Positions 32,711-41,215 of a stretch of DNA of 64,000 nt are shown piece after piece. Each line of letters begins with the position of its first letter. Within the stretch, counting starts at the first letter, position 1. The notes under the pieces were generated by a model, which was not told the DNA's origin, did not search any database, and saw only the letters and a program-made list of their open reading frames with translations. This stretch comes from an uncultured Acetatifactor sp. GTDB taxonomy: Bacteria > Bacillota > Clostridia > Lachnospirales > Lachnospiraceae. The stretch is taken from NCBI GenBank assembly GCA_934433135.1, contig CAKRZO010000002.1:186001-250000 (forward strand), in the 5' to 3' direction. The translations under genes and the position numbers were made by a program.

Positions 32711-34861
32711 ATGGAAAATGGTGGTTTTACGCTACCGGGAGAATCGGGATATGAAGAGCTGACGCTGCAGATGGCGCAGAAATGGGGGGCGGACGTGATC
32801 CGTGACAGCGACGGAACCGTTTTGTCCGATGAAATCACGCATGCCGGTTACGGCATTTATTCCACCATCTGCATGATCAGAGATCACAATGCCTGGGCAA
32901 AGGAGAATCCGGATAAGCTGCAGCAGACGTTTCTGTGTACTCCGCCGCATGTGGCAGAGAGAGATACCGTTACCATTGGTCTGATGGACAGCTTTTTTGC
33001 AGAGCAGTTCCGGATCAATGACAGTGCGCAGAGCCTGGAATACTGGGAAGTCTATGACAGGACGACGAACGAACGGCTCGAAGGGGCAAAATGGGAGTAT
33101 GACAGGGAAAAGGGATGTGTTACGCTGCATCAGCTTACTCCTTTTCATAAGTATACGGTAAGCTTCCTGGCTTATCGCATCTGGGAAGAGATCTCCATGT
33201 ACAATCATATCACGAATCATTGGGACAAGGAACACCTGATGCAGATCGATCCCAGGTATCCGCAGGTGCAGGAATATCTGCTTGACTGGATGAAAAACTG
33301 GTGTGAGAGCCATCCGGATACTACAGTGGTGCGTTTTACGTCCATGTTTTATAACTTCGTATGGATCTGGGGAAGCAGCGAGAGGAACCGGTATCTGTTC
33401 TCTGACTGGGGATCTTATGATTTTACCGTGAGTGTTCCCGCACTGCTGGAATTTGAAAGAAAATATGGTTACCGCATGACGGCGGAGGACTTTATTCATA
33501 AAGGAAAGTTGCATGTGACCCATATGCCCGGCAATGCCAAAAAGGCAGACTGGATGGCATTTGTCAATGATTTTGTTGTTTTTTTCGGCAAAAAGCTCAT
33601 TGACATCGTTCATGCCTACGGTAAAAAGGCGTATGTCTTTTACGATGACAGCTGGGTAGGAATTGAACCTTATAACGGAAGGTTTCAGGAGTTCGGCTTC
33701 GACGGACTGATCAAATGCGTTTTTTCCGGCTATGAAGCAAGACTGTGTGCCGGTGTGGATGTGCCGGTGCATGAACTGCGTCTTCATCCGTATCTGTTCC
33801 CGGTGGGACTGGGCGGTGCACCAACCTTTACGGAGGGCGGAGATCCCACACTGGATGCAAAAAAATACTGGAACAGCGTCCGCCGTGCATTGCTTCGGGC
33901 AAAGATTGATCGTATCGGTCTGGGCGGATACCTCCATCTGGTGGAAGGCTTTCCGGATTTTTGCGATTATATAGAGAAGGTGGCGGATGAGTTCCGGCTG
34001 ATCCGCAGTTTTCACGAAAAAGGAGAGCCATGGAAGATCAAGACCCGGGTAGCGGTGTTGCACTATTGGGGGGCGCTTCGTTCCTGGACGTTATCCGGAC
34101 ATTTTCATGAGACTTATATGCATGACCTGATCCATATCAACGAAGCACTGGCCGGACTTCCAGTGGAGGTTCGATTCCTTTCCTTCGGGGATGTCAAAAA
34201 CGGTGCGTTAAAGGATATCGATGTCGTAATCAATGCAGGCAGAGCCGGAAGCGCCTGGAGCGGCGGCGATAGCTGGAAGGAAGAGGAAGTCGTTACCGGA
34301 CTGACTGAGTGGGTGCATGGGGGCGGCTGCTTTATCGGCGTCAATGAGCCTTCCGCAGTTGAAGGATATGATACGTATTTCCGTATGGCGCATGTACTGG
34401 GAATTGATGAAGATACCGGTGCAAGAGTCTGCCACGGCAAATGGACGTTTGAGGCGGCGGATCCAGAAGGACTTATTCCGGAGGGAGCAAGTGTGCAGGC
34501 CGGTAGGAACCGGTATCTGACAGACGGCAGGGCACAGGTGCTTTTGGCGGATGGTACGGAGCCGTTAGTTACCCTGAACCGTTTCGGAAAGGGTCTGGGC
34601 ATCTATTTGTCTTCTTTTCAGGTAAACCTGCAGAATACGAGAATGCTGTATCAGCTGATCCGTTATGGTGGCGGAGAGGGAATTTCCGGAGAGTATATGA
34701 CGGATAATCTGTATACAGAATGTGCTTATTACCCGGAAAGCGGAAAGCTTGTGGTGATCAATAACAGCGATACACAGCAGATCACTGACATTGCCACGGC
34801 GTATGGGGATTATACCGTGACGCTGGCGCCTTATGATACGACGTTTGTGGAAGTAGGGTGA
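32711..34861 (+). CDS. GH112 phosphorylase, probably D-galactosyl-beta-1,4-L-rhamnose phosphorylase
   Basis: 716 aa, cytosolic. The N-terminal barrel shows VRFTSMFYNFVWIWG and YVFYDDSWVGIEPYNGRF. In the second, the Asp312-Asp313 pair falls where GH112 has its general acid. LRLHPYLFPVGLGGAPTF, a flavodoxin-like middle and a C-terminal beta domain complete the GH112 layout. GH112 enzymes phosphorolyse beta-galactosides of GlcNAc/GalNAc or of rhamnose to galactose-1-phosphate. The rhamnose version is inferred from the GH105 and CE12 neighbours, not proven. AGGAGG is well placed. It follows the tandem repeat. Confidence 0.9.
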   Translation: MENGGFTLPGESGYEELTLQMAQKWGADVIRDSDGTVLSDEITHAGYGIYSTICMIRDHNAWAKENPDKLQQTFLCTPPHVAERDTVTIGLMDSFFAEQFRINDSAQSLEYWEVYDRTTNERLEGAKWEYDREKGCVTLHQLTPFHKYTVSFLAYRIWEEISMYNHITNHWDKEHLMQIDPRYPQVQEYLLDWMKNWCESHPDTTVVRFTSMFYNFVWIWGSSERNRYLFSDWGSYDFTVSVPALLEFERKYGYRMTAEDFIHKGKLHVTHMPGNAKKADWMAFVNDFVVFFGKKLIDIVHAYGKKAYVFYDDSWVGIEPYNGRFQEFGFDGLIKCVFSGYEARLCAGVDVPVHELRLHPYLFPVGLGGAPTFTEGGDPTLDAKKYWNSVRRALLRAKIDRIGLGGYLHLVEGFPDFCDYIEKVADEFRLIRSFHEKGEPWKIKTRVAVLHYWGALRSWTLSGHFHETYMHDLIHINEALAGLPVEVRFLSFGDVKNGALKDIDVVINAGRAGSAWSGGDSWKEEEVVTGLTEWVHGGGCFIGVNEPSAVEGYDTYFRMAHVLGIDEDTGARVCHGKWTFEAADPEGLIPEGASVQAGRNRYLTDGRAQVLLADGTEPLVTLNRFGKGLGIYLSSFQVNLQNTRMLYQLIRYGGGEGISGEYMTDNLYTECAYYPESGKLVVINNSDTQQITDIATAYGDYTVTLAPYDTTFVEVG

Positions 34862-34935
34862 AAAAATGTGTGGGATCGCAGAACTTGTAGTTTAGTACAG
34901 TCGTAATTTTATAAGGTTATGGAATGGAGCTTATT

Positions 34936-36453
34936 ATGGCAAAATTATATATTAATGAGAAAAACAAAAAAGGACATATCCGTCCGGAACTCTACGGCAA
35001 TTTTTCAGAGCATCTGGGCAGGTGCATCTATGAAGGAGTGTATGTGGGAGAAAATTCCGAGATCCCCAATACCAGAGGCATGAGAAAGGATGTTGTGGAA
35101 GCGTTAAAAGAGATGAAGCTGCCGGTTCTTCGGTGGCCGGGCGGGTGTTTTGCGGACGAATATCACTGGAAAGACGGAATCGGTCCGAAGGAGAATCGTA
35201 AGAAGATGATCAATACCCATTGGGGCGGTGTGACAGAGGATAACAGTTTCGGAACCCATGAGTTCTTCGACTTGTGCGAGCAGATCGGCTGTAAAACCTA
35301 TATCAACGGCAATGTCGGGAGCGGAAGCGTACAGGAGATGTCCGAGTGGGTAGAATATATGACCTTTGACGGTGTCTCTCCCATGGCGGATCTGCGCCGC
35401 AAAAACGGACGGGAAAAGGCATGGAAGGTGGATTACTTCGGTGTCGGTAACGAGAACTGGGGATGCGGCGGCAATATGACCCCGTCCTACTATGGCAACC
35501 TCTATCGCCGGTACCAGACCTATGTAAGGAATTATGACCCGAAGCAGCCGGTTTTTAAGGTGTGCTGCGGACCGAATGCGGAAGATACTTACTGGACGGA
35601 AGAAGTATTAATGACCTGTTTTGAAAACGCACCGGAATGGCTGCACGGTTATATGGACGGGCTTTCCCTGCATTACTACACACTTCCGGGAGACGAGTGG
35701 CAGAATAAGGGCAGTGCGTTGGAATACGATGAAAAGGAATGGTATAAGACACTGGCAAAAGCAATGAAGATCGATGAAATCATCGGAAAGCATTCCACTG
35801 TTATGGATCGGTATGATCCGGAGAAAAAGATCGGGCTGATCTGCGATGAGTGGGGAACCTGGTATGATGTGGAGCCGGGTACCAATCCGGGATTTTTATA
35901 CCAGCAGAGCACCATGCGGGATGCGCTTGTGGCAGGACTGTCTCTGAATATTTTCAACAAGCACTGCGACCGTGTGAAGATGGCGAATATCGCACAGTTA
36001 ATCAATGTACTGCAGGCGGTGATTTTGACGGAAGGATCACGAATGCTGCGGACGCCTACGTATCATGTATTTCATATGTATCGGCATCATCAGGATGCAG
36101 ATCTGGTAGAGAGCTATATGGATGGTGTGGAACCGATCGGAGAAGAGGAGAAGTACCGAATTCCGAATCTGCAGGAATCTGCTTCCGTGGATGCGGACGG
36201 GGTTATTACGGTTACACTGAATAATCTGTCCATTGACCGGCCGCAGGAAGTGGAGGTTGCTTTTGCAGAGTGCATACCGGATCCGAACCGGGTGAGTGCT
36301 GCGATTCTGCACAATGACATACATGCCTATAACACTTTCGAGGATCCGGATAAGGTATGCGAAGCGGAATTTACGGATTACCGGATAGAGGATGGAAAGA
36401 TCCGTTTTAGCATTCCGGGAGCCAGTGTAGTGATGTTCCGTGTTGGAGATTAA
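34936..36453 (+). CDS. abfA: Intracellular alpha-L-arabinofuranosidase, GH51
   Basis: About 505 aa, no signal peptide. GH51 features: ELYGNFSEHLGRCIYEGVY, LRWPGGCFADEYHW, the acid/base Glu173 in GVGNENWG, and the nucleophile Glu305 in ICDEWGTW. NLSIDRPQEVEVAF lies in the C-terminal beta-sandwich. It removes terminal arabinofuranose from arabinan or arabinogalactan side chains, which decorate rhamnogalacturonan I. The start is ATG 34936 with GGAG 6 bases away; ATG 34924 is rejected because it overlaps that site. Last enzyme gene of the locus. Confidence 0.95.
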   Translation: MAKLYINEKNKKGHIRPELYGNFSEHLGRCIYEGVYVGENSEIPNTRGMRKDVVEALKEMKLPVLRWPGGCFADEYHWKDGIGPKENRKKMINTHWGGVTEDNSFGTHEFFDLCEQIGCKTYINGNVGSGSVQEMSEWVEYMTFDGVSPMADLRRKNGREKAWKVDYFGVGNENWGCGGNMTPSYYGNLYRRYQTYVRNYDPKQPVFKVCCGPNAEDTYWTEEVLMTCFENAPEWLHGYMDGLSLHYYTLPGDEWQNKGSALEYDEKEWYKTLAKAMKIDEIIGKHSTVMDRYDPEKKIGLICDEWGTWYDVEPGTNPGFLYQQSTMRDALVAGLSLNIFNKHCDRVKMANIAQLINVLQAVILTEGSRMLRTPTYHVFHMYRHHQDADLVESYMDGVEPIGEEEKYRIPNLQESASVDADGVITVTLNNLSIDRPQEVEVAFAECIPDPNRVSAAILHNDIHAYNTFEDPDKVCEAEFTDYRIEDGKIRFSIPGASVVMFRVGD

Positions 36454-36477
36454 AAACAGAGTAACAGGATAAGGGAA

Positions 36478-36744
36478 ATGATGGAAGAAGAAATCAGAAA
36501 ATACCCCTGCCGGAAATGCCTGCTGCGGGAGATGGACATAGAGGCTTACCGGAAGACTTTGTCCACTTATATAGACAGGATTGAGGAGAATTTGAAAACG
36601 GATCAGGCGGTTTATGAGAACCGCCTTGCCGTTTGTAAAAGCTGCGATTACCTGAAGGAAGGTCTGTGCGGAGCCTGCGGCTGCTTTGTGGAAGTAAGAG
36701 CCGCAGTCAACAGGAATGTCTGCCCGTATGGCAGATGGGTGTAA
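36478..36744 (+). CDS. Small Cys-rich protein, DUF6171-like
   Basis: 88 aa. It starts with a CRKCLLREMD segment, has a helical middle (TYIDRIEENLKTD), and ends with CKSCDYLKEGLCGACGCFVE and a final Cys. The paired CxxC motifs suggest a zinc ribbon-like fold. This looks like the Lachnospiraceae family called DUF6171; its function is unknown. It follows the GH51 gene by 24 bp and may be read through from it. Either of the two adjacent ATGs (36478, 36481) could be used. Confidence 0.75.
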   Translation: MMEEEIRKYPCRKCLLREMDIEAYRKTLSTYIDRIEENLKTDQAVYENRLAVCKSCDYLKEGLCGACGCFVEVRAAVNRNVCPYGRWV

Positions 36745-36756
36745 AATTATTTTTTG

Positions 36757-36959
36757 AAGGAGCGACTTTTTTGCATCATAGCGTATCTGCCCAAAGCCAC
36801 CGTACAGGCGGCAATCGGTTCGGTTCCCCTTGGTCTGGGACTGCCCTGTGGTAAGTTGGTTTTGTCGGTTGTCGTGCTTGCGATTCTTTTACCGCGCCGC
36901 TCGGCGCGTTCGGAATGGATGCAAGTTATAAAGGATTGTTGGAGCGGGAAAACTTATAG
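36757..36959 (+). pseudogene. Relic of the C-terminus of a cation/proton antiporter
   Basis: Reading from 36757 gives KERLFCIIAYLPKATVQAAI and SVPLGLGLPCGKLVLSVVVL, the end of CPA1-type Na+/H+ antiporters. After AIL the frame breaks: a one-base loss near 36890 is needed to restore TAPLGAFGMDASYKGLLE up to the stop at 36957. The rest of the gene (over 300 codons) is absent. The 36745-37009 gap otherwise holds only a short copy of the GCAGCGGTTCAGACA repeat. Confidence 0.75.
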
Positions 36960-36960
36960 A

Positions 36961-36975
36961 GCAGCGGTTCAGACA
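36961..36975 (+). repeat. 15-bp repeat GCAGCGGTTCAGACA
   Basis: Exact match to 14105-14119, immediately after the antiporter relic stop codon; related to the ends of the palindromic element. Confidence 0.5.
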
Positions 36976-37009
36976 TGGAAAAAATGATGAAAAATTAAGA
37001 AAATCTAAA

Positions 37010-37038
37010 TTGTAAAAGTACAGGGCTTCGGTTATAAT
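37010..37038 (+). promoter_or_regulatory. SigA-type promoter for choloylglycine hydrolase-family gene
   Basis: TTGTAA (37010-37015), 17-bp spacer, TATAAT (37033-37038). A frame starting at 37038 would overlap this -10, which supports the start at 37095. Confidence 0.8.
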
Positions 37039-37094
37039 TGTTTCTTGAACGGCAAACAAGGATAACCGAAGTTTTTTATGTCAGGAGAGAAAAG

Positions 37095-38039
37095 ATGTGT
37101 ACAGCAGCAACCTATCAGACGAAGGATTTTTACTTCGGAAGAAATCTGGATTATGAATCTACCTATGGAGAAAGCGTAACCATTATGCCCAGGCATTTTG
37201 TGTTGCATCTGCGTAACGGAAGGACGATAAAAGAGCATTATGCAGTAATCGGTATGGCGCATGTGAGAAATGGCTATCCGCTTTACTATGACGGTATGAA
37301 TGAAAAAGGGCTTTGCATCGCGGGTCTTAATTTTGTGGGAAATGCTTCCTATGAAAAAGAAATCCGCAAACCGGGAAGTGTGGCGCAGTTTGAACTGATT
37401 CCCTGGCTGCTTTCGGTGTGTGCTTCCGTGGAGGAAGCAAGGAAAGCTTTGGAAGGGACAACGGTAACGGGAGAGGAGTTTGAACCGGGAATGCCTGCAG
37501 CGCAGCTGCACTGGATGATTGCAGACCGCACATCCTGCATTGTACTGGAGATTATGGAAGACGGTATGCATATCTATGACAATCCCGCCGGAGTGTTGAC
37601 CAATAATCCAACCTTTCCCATGCAGCTTTTTCACTTAAACAATTATGCCGGACTGAGTGCAAAGCCGGTGCAGAATCGGTTTGGTATTCCGCTTGCTTCC
37701 TACAGCAGGGGAATGGGAGCCATAGGACTTCCGGGAGATTTATCTTCCCAGTCTAGATTTGTCCGTGCCTCTTTTGTGAGAGCCAATTCCAGAACCGGAA
37801 GTACAGAGAAAGAAAGCGCAGGTCAGCTTTTCCATATTCTGGCTTCCGTAGAACAGCAGAAAGGCTGCTGCGAACTGGAAAACGGAAAATATGAATATAC
37901 GATTTATTCCAGCTGCATGAATGCAGATCAGGGAATTTACTATTACAGGACGTATGATGAACAAAATATACGGAAAGTACAGATGAAACCGGAAAACAGG
38001 GATGGATCCGAGCTTTTGATACACGATACGTTGTATTAG
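37095..38039 (+). CDS. Choloylglycine hydrolase family protein (bile salt hydrolase-like)
   Basis: About 314 aa, Ntn hydrolase. After Met removal the nucleophile Cys2 is exposed (MCTAATYQ). Arg16 and Asp19 in FGRNLDYE, Asn170/Asn171 in LTNNPTFP, and SRFVRASF with the catalytic Arg are all present. The NEKGLCIAGLNF segment, with Asn, resembles bile salt hydrolases more than penicillin V acylases, which usually have Tyr nearby. It would cleave the amide of conjugated bile acids in the cytosol; some members act on N-acyl lactones or penicillin V. AGGAGA precedes ATG. Monocistronic. Confidence 0.88.
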   Translation: MCTAATYQTKDFYFGRNLDYESTYGESVTIMPRHFVLHLRNGRTIKEHYAVIGMAHVRNGYPLYYDGMNEKGLCIAGLNFVGNASYEKEIRKPGSVAQFELIPWLLSVCASVEEARKALEGTTVTGEEFEPGMPAAQLHWMIADRTSCIVLEIMEDGMHIYDNPAGVLTNNPTFPMQLFHLNNYAGLSAKPVQNRFGIPLASYSRGMGAIGLPGDLSSQSRFVRASFVRANSRTGSTEKESAGQLFHILASVEQQKGCCELENGKYEYTIYSSCMNADQGIYYYRTYDEQNIRKVQMKPENRDGSELLIHDTLY

Positions 38040-38182
38040 TACAACTTGTTGTATGCTGCACGAGAAGGGGTGTACGGAAAAAGAGAATGGGCTGTAGGAT
38101 AAGTGCCTGCAAAATGCAGCAGTGGGTTCTGAAATAAATAAAAAGATAAAAGACAGAAAGTCGCTCAGAAGTGAGGATTAGA

Positions 38183-39376
38183 ATGAACAACCGGGAAGAG
38201 ATCAGAAACAGAGAGTACGAAAGAAGAATCAAGGCAGAGCGAAGAAGAAGGTGGATCAGGTGTTTTAACCTGGTGGTTATCGTGCTTATGGGCGGAATCT
38301 TTTTTTACCTGTGGGATTTGAACAGTCAGTTAAAGGAGATTCGCTCGGTGCTGGCCAATGTGCAGGAAGAACAGATTGCGGAACGGCAGAGCGCCGAAGA
38401 CCTGAGAATGGAAGGAACGGCGGGCATAGGAGAGGATTTAAGACCAGGGGAGGACGATGAATCCGGTGAAAAAAACGGAAAAGGATCGGATAAGGAATAT
38501 TCGGAAAAACGGGATTCTTCCCGGGAAGTGGATTATATTTCCACAATTCCGGTGCTGGATGTAGGGAAACCGGTGAAATGGACACCGAAAGAGACGCTTG
38601 CCAAATTAAAAGAACTGGGAAAGGCGAATGAAACGATTCTGCAGATTTATAAAAACCATGACAGTTATCCGGATGCCCTCTTGCTGGCATTGGCAAACAA
38701 CCCGGAGATGACGGATTTTGCAGCGGGCTATCTTTCGCATATGGAAGCGCATAAAGCAGAGTCAGAGCTGAAAAGGGATGCCGAAAAGGATTCTGAAAAG
38801 GATCATGCAGGTGGGGGGAAGACGGGATCGCTTCTTACCGAAAAGGAGAAAGAGGAAGCGTTCCCCTTATTTCTGCAATGGGATCCCAGATGGGGATATG
38901 AAGAATACGGCAATGGCGCTAACATCGGAGTCTCCGGCTGCGGACCTACCTGCCTCTCCATGGTTCTTTTTACACTGACCAGGAAAGAGAATCTGACACC
39001 GGACTATTTCGCTTCTTACAGCATGAAAAACGGATACTATGTAGAAGACGTGGGAACGGCGTGGGCGCTTATGGAAGAAGCGGCGCCGGAATACGGAATT
39101 ACGGTGCAGAAGCCGCAAATGACCAAGGAAGTCATGGAGAAAGCGTTGGATCAGGGAAAAATGCTGATTTGCGCCATGCGGGAAGGAGATTTTACGGCAG
39201 GCGGTCACTTTATTGTTATTTACGGATATGATAAAAGCGGTTTCTATGTAAATGATTCCAACTGCGTAGCCAGGAGCAGAAGACAGTGGACTTTTGCGGA
39301 AATCGGAAAGCAGATCAAATGTATCTGGGCGTATGGGAAAACATCGGGAACAATGGCTGCAGAGAACAACCGTTAA
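38183..39376 (+). CDS. Membrane-anchored C39-family (papain-like) peptidase
   Basis: About 397 aa. A basic N-terminus (many Arg/Lys) is followed by one membrane segment (FNLVVIVLMGGIFFYLW) and a short coiled-coil-like stretch. Then come an acidic linker, a small helical domain (ETLAKLKELGKAN, FAAGYLSHME) and a C39_2 domain. The domain has Cys253 in SGCGPTCLSM, His342 in GGHFIVIYG and the following VNDSN. The type II anchor puts the enzyme outside the cell. Substrate unknown. The start is ATG 38183, 5 bases after AGGA; GTG 38171 overlaps that site. Its end faces the DeoR gene, 9 bp away. Confidence 0.88.
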   Translation: MNNREEIRNREYERRIKAERRRRWIRCFNLVVIVLMGGIFFYLWDLNSQLKEIRSVLANVQEEQIAERQSAEDLRMEGTAGIGEDLRPGEDDESGEKNGKGSDKEYSEKRDSSREVDYISTIPVLDVGKPVKWTPKETLAKLKELGKANETILQIYKNHDSYPDALLLALANNPEMTDFAAGYLSHMEAHKAESELKRDAEKDSEKDHAGGGKTGSLLTEKEKEEAFPLFLQWDPRWGYEEYGNGANIGVSGCGPTCLSMVLFTLTRKENLTPDYFASYSMKNGYYVEDVGTAWALMEEAAPEYGITVQKPQMTKEVMEKALDQGKMLICAMREGDFTAGGHFIVIYGYDKSGFYVNDSNCVARSRRQWTFAEIGKQIKCIWAYGKTSGTMAAENNR

Positions 39377-39385
39377 AAGAACGGC

Positions 39386-40072
39386 TTACTCTGTCAGGAT
39401 ACCGGTCAGCTCCGTTTCCCGGCATAATACATAAGAAGAGCGTTTGCCGAATTTTTCATGATCACATAAAAAGTAGCTTTTCGCGCTGTTTGCCAGAATG
39501 GCACGCCGCAGATGGGTTTCCGCCTCAGCATAATCATAAACAGTACCCTCACAGTAAGCGCTGGAGGAAAAGAAAAAAGCGTCATAATAAACACTTTGCG
39601 CCATCCGGATGGCATATTCTCCGGAAAACGCTCTGGAAACATGGTCATAAAGACCGCCCAGACAGTAAACTTTCATATCGTATTGCGCCAGGGCGTCACA
39701 TAGTTCGATACCGTAGGTATAGACCGTGAGGCCCTTTTTGGATGCCAGATAAGGAGCCATGTGGAGGCAAGAGGAAGAGGCATCGATAAAAAGAACTGAA
39801 TGATCCGCCACAAGAGCGGAGGCTTTCCCGGCAATCACATCCTTAGCTTTATGGTTTTTCTGCAGACGCAGACCAATAGGAGTATTGCTGTTATTCTTTC
39901 TTAATTCCGCTCCGCCGTAGCTGCGCTTTACCAGCCCTGCTTTTTCCAGTTCATCAAGCCGCCTTCGTATGGTTGACGGACTTTGATACGTCTCTGTGGC
40001 GATTGCTTTGACGGTAGCAAAACCGGTTCTTTCGATAATTGCTAAAAGTTCGTCCATCTGTTCATTTCTCAT
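39386..40072 (-). CDS. DeoR-family transcriptional repressor
   Basis: 228 aa. The N-terminal winged helix RTGFATVKAIATETYQSPST has IRRRLDELEKAGLVKRSYGG. The C-terminal DeoR sensor (sugar-phosphate isomerase-like fold) has LFIDASSSCLHMAPYL, TYGIELCDAL and the end SYFLCDHEKFGKRSSYVLC. The effector is expected to be a phosphosugar. The start is ATG 40072 with GGGAGGG upstream; the frame extends further 5' without initiation signals. It is divergent from the HAD and glycerol-1-phosphate dehydrogenase genes, probably its targets (inference). Confidence 0.9.
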   Translation of the reverse strand: MRNEQMDELLAIIERTGFATVKAIATETYQSPSTIRRRLDELEKAGLVKRSYGGAELRKNNSNTPIGLRLQKNHKAKDVIAGKASALVADHSVLFIDASSSCLHMAPYLASKKGLTVYTYGIELCDALAQYDMKVYCLGGLYDHVSRAFSGEYAIRMAQSVYYDAFFFSSSAYCEGTVYDYAEAETHLRRAILANSAKSYFLCDHEKFGKRSSYVLCRETELTGILTE

Positions 40073-40212
40073 CGAAGAAACCCTCCCTTTCTGCAGCTTC
40101 TGTCCATCTTCCATGACTTGTAAAATTGATTTGTACAAATGAGCAAAAATATGCTGTAAATTGCTCGTTACACAAAGCAAAAGTGGTGATTCTGCATTTT
40201 TAGCGCCATATC

Positions 40213-40240
40213 TTGCACTTTTCTGCTCATTTGCTACAAT
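40213..40240 (+). promoter_or_regulatory. SigA-type promoter for HAD-phosphatase gene
   Basis: TTGCAC (40213-40218), 16-bp spacer, TACAAT (40235-40240), in the DeoR/HAD divergent region. Confidence 0.65.
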
Positions 40241-40322
40241 GATAACAGAAAAAGAGGAAATGGTCAAGGAAACGTTACCTGTCAAGGGAACTGTTGCCGG
40301 AAATGAGGAAATAAGAATTCAA

Positions 40323-41075
40323 ATGGATAATGAAAAACAACAACTATTTGCCGCAAATTTATTTGCCGCAAAACTCTTTGCGTTTGATCTGGACGGTACG
40401 TTGACGCAGCATAAAACGCCATTGTCTGCGGAAAATCGGGCGGTATTGGAGAAGCTGTCAAAGAAAGCCGGGCTTTGTATGGTAGGTGCCGGAATGTGCA
40501 GGAGGATTTTTGAGCAAATGGGGCAGTTCCCCATTGATATTATCGGCAATTACGGCATGCAAGTTGCTGTTTATAACAAAGAAAAAAGGGATCTTGAACT
40601 GGTGGAAGATATCAGAAAGCCGGTTGATCGTAAGTCGGTGGAGGAAAGGGTCAACAGACTGCGGCAAAAGTACGGATATACGGAATATGAGGGAGAAAAC
40701 GTGGAGTATCATGCTTCCGGCTGCATTACCTTTCCGTTGCTGGGAACGAAAGCGAAGCAGGAAAGCAAGCTTTCCTTTGACCCGGATCGCACAAAACGGC
40801 GTGCAATCTATGAAGAGGTAAGGGATACTTTTCCGGAATATACCGTATTTGTAGGCGGTTCTTCTTCCTTTGACATGGCGCCAAGGCCGTATGACAAATA
40901 TTATGCGTTGGACCGGTACTGCCGGGAGCGAGGCTATGCCCATGACCGGGTCTTTTTTGTGGGGGACGATTACGGAACCGGAGGCAATGACGAATCGGTT
41001 TATCATTCGGACTTTCATTTTATTCAAGTGGACGATTACCGGAAGCTTCCGCAGATTATGGAGCCGTTTCTGTAA
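40323..41075 (+). CDS. HAD-superfamily phosphatase, phosphomannomutase/Cof-like
   Basis: About 250 aa. Motif I FAFDLDGTLTQHKTPL near residue 17, motif II region LCMVGAGMCRRIF (Gly-Ala-Gly instead of Thr/Ser), a C2-type cap, and GGSSSFDMAPRPYDK followed by FFVGDDYGTGGND (motifs III/IV). The pattern resembles HAD IIB proteins related to eukaryotic phosphomannomutase. The substrate is probably a phosphosugar or polyol phosphate. ATG 40323 is chosen because the fold normally begins about 15 residues before DLDGT; ATG 40260 is in frame but poorly spaced. A short duplication (TTTGCCGCAAA twice) encodes FAANLFAAKLFA. Confidence 0.8.
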   Translation: MDNEKQQLFAANLFAAKLFAFDLDGTLTQHKTPLSAENRAVLEKLSKKAGLCMVGAGMCRRIFEQMGQFPIDIIGNYGMQVAVYNKEKRDLELVEDIRKPVDRKSVEERVNRLRQKYGYTEYEGENVEYHASGCITFPLLGTKAKQESKLSFDPDRTKRRAIYEEVRDTFPEYTVFVGGSSSFDMAPRPYDKYYALDRYCRERGYAHDRVFFVGDDYGTGGNDESVYHSDFHFIQVDDYRKLPQIMEPFL

Positions 41076-41215
41076 TCGCAAAAATAGGAAAGTAAAGCAA
41101 CGAAGAGTGAAAAAAGCAAGGCTGAAAGAAGTGTCAAATATAAGATGCCGTTTGAAATAGAAAAGGAAACGAAAAACTGTTACGAAAAAACTGGCAAAAT
41201 ACAGGAGGAACGAAA

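Noticed and set aside
32732..34063. A 443-codon open frame on the minus strand
   Set aside because: It is the mirror of the GH112 gene; no ribosome site and no recognisable domain.
36754..36987. A 77-codon frame that might be a small membrane protein
   Set aside because: Its first two thirds match an antiporter C-terminus and the rest is out of frame; treated as a relic.
38040..38053. TACAAC-TT-GTTGTA palindrome after the choloylglycine hydrolase gene
   Set aside because: Lacks a T-run and a promoter context; may be chance, so not listed as terminator or operator.
40161..40322. N-terminal extension of the HAD phosphatase
   Set aside because: This part contains the promoter and the leader; no ribosome site, and the family fold starts near 40323.
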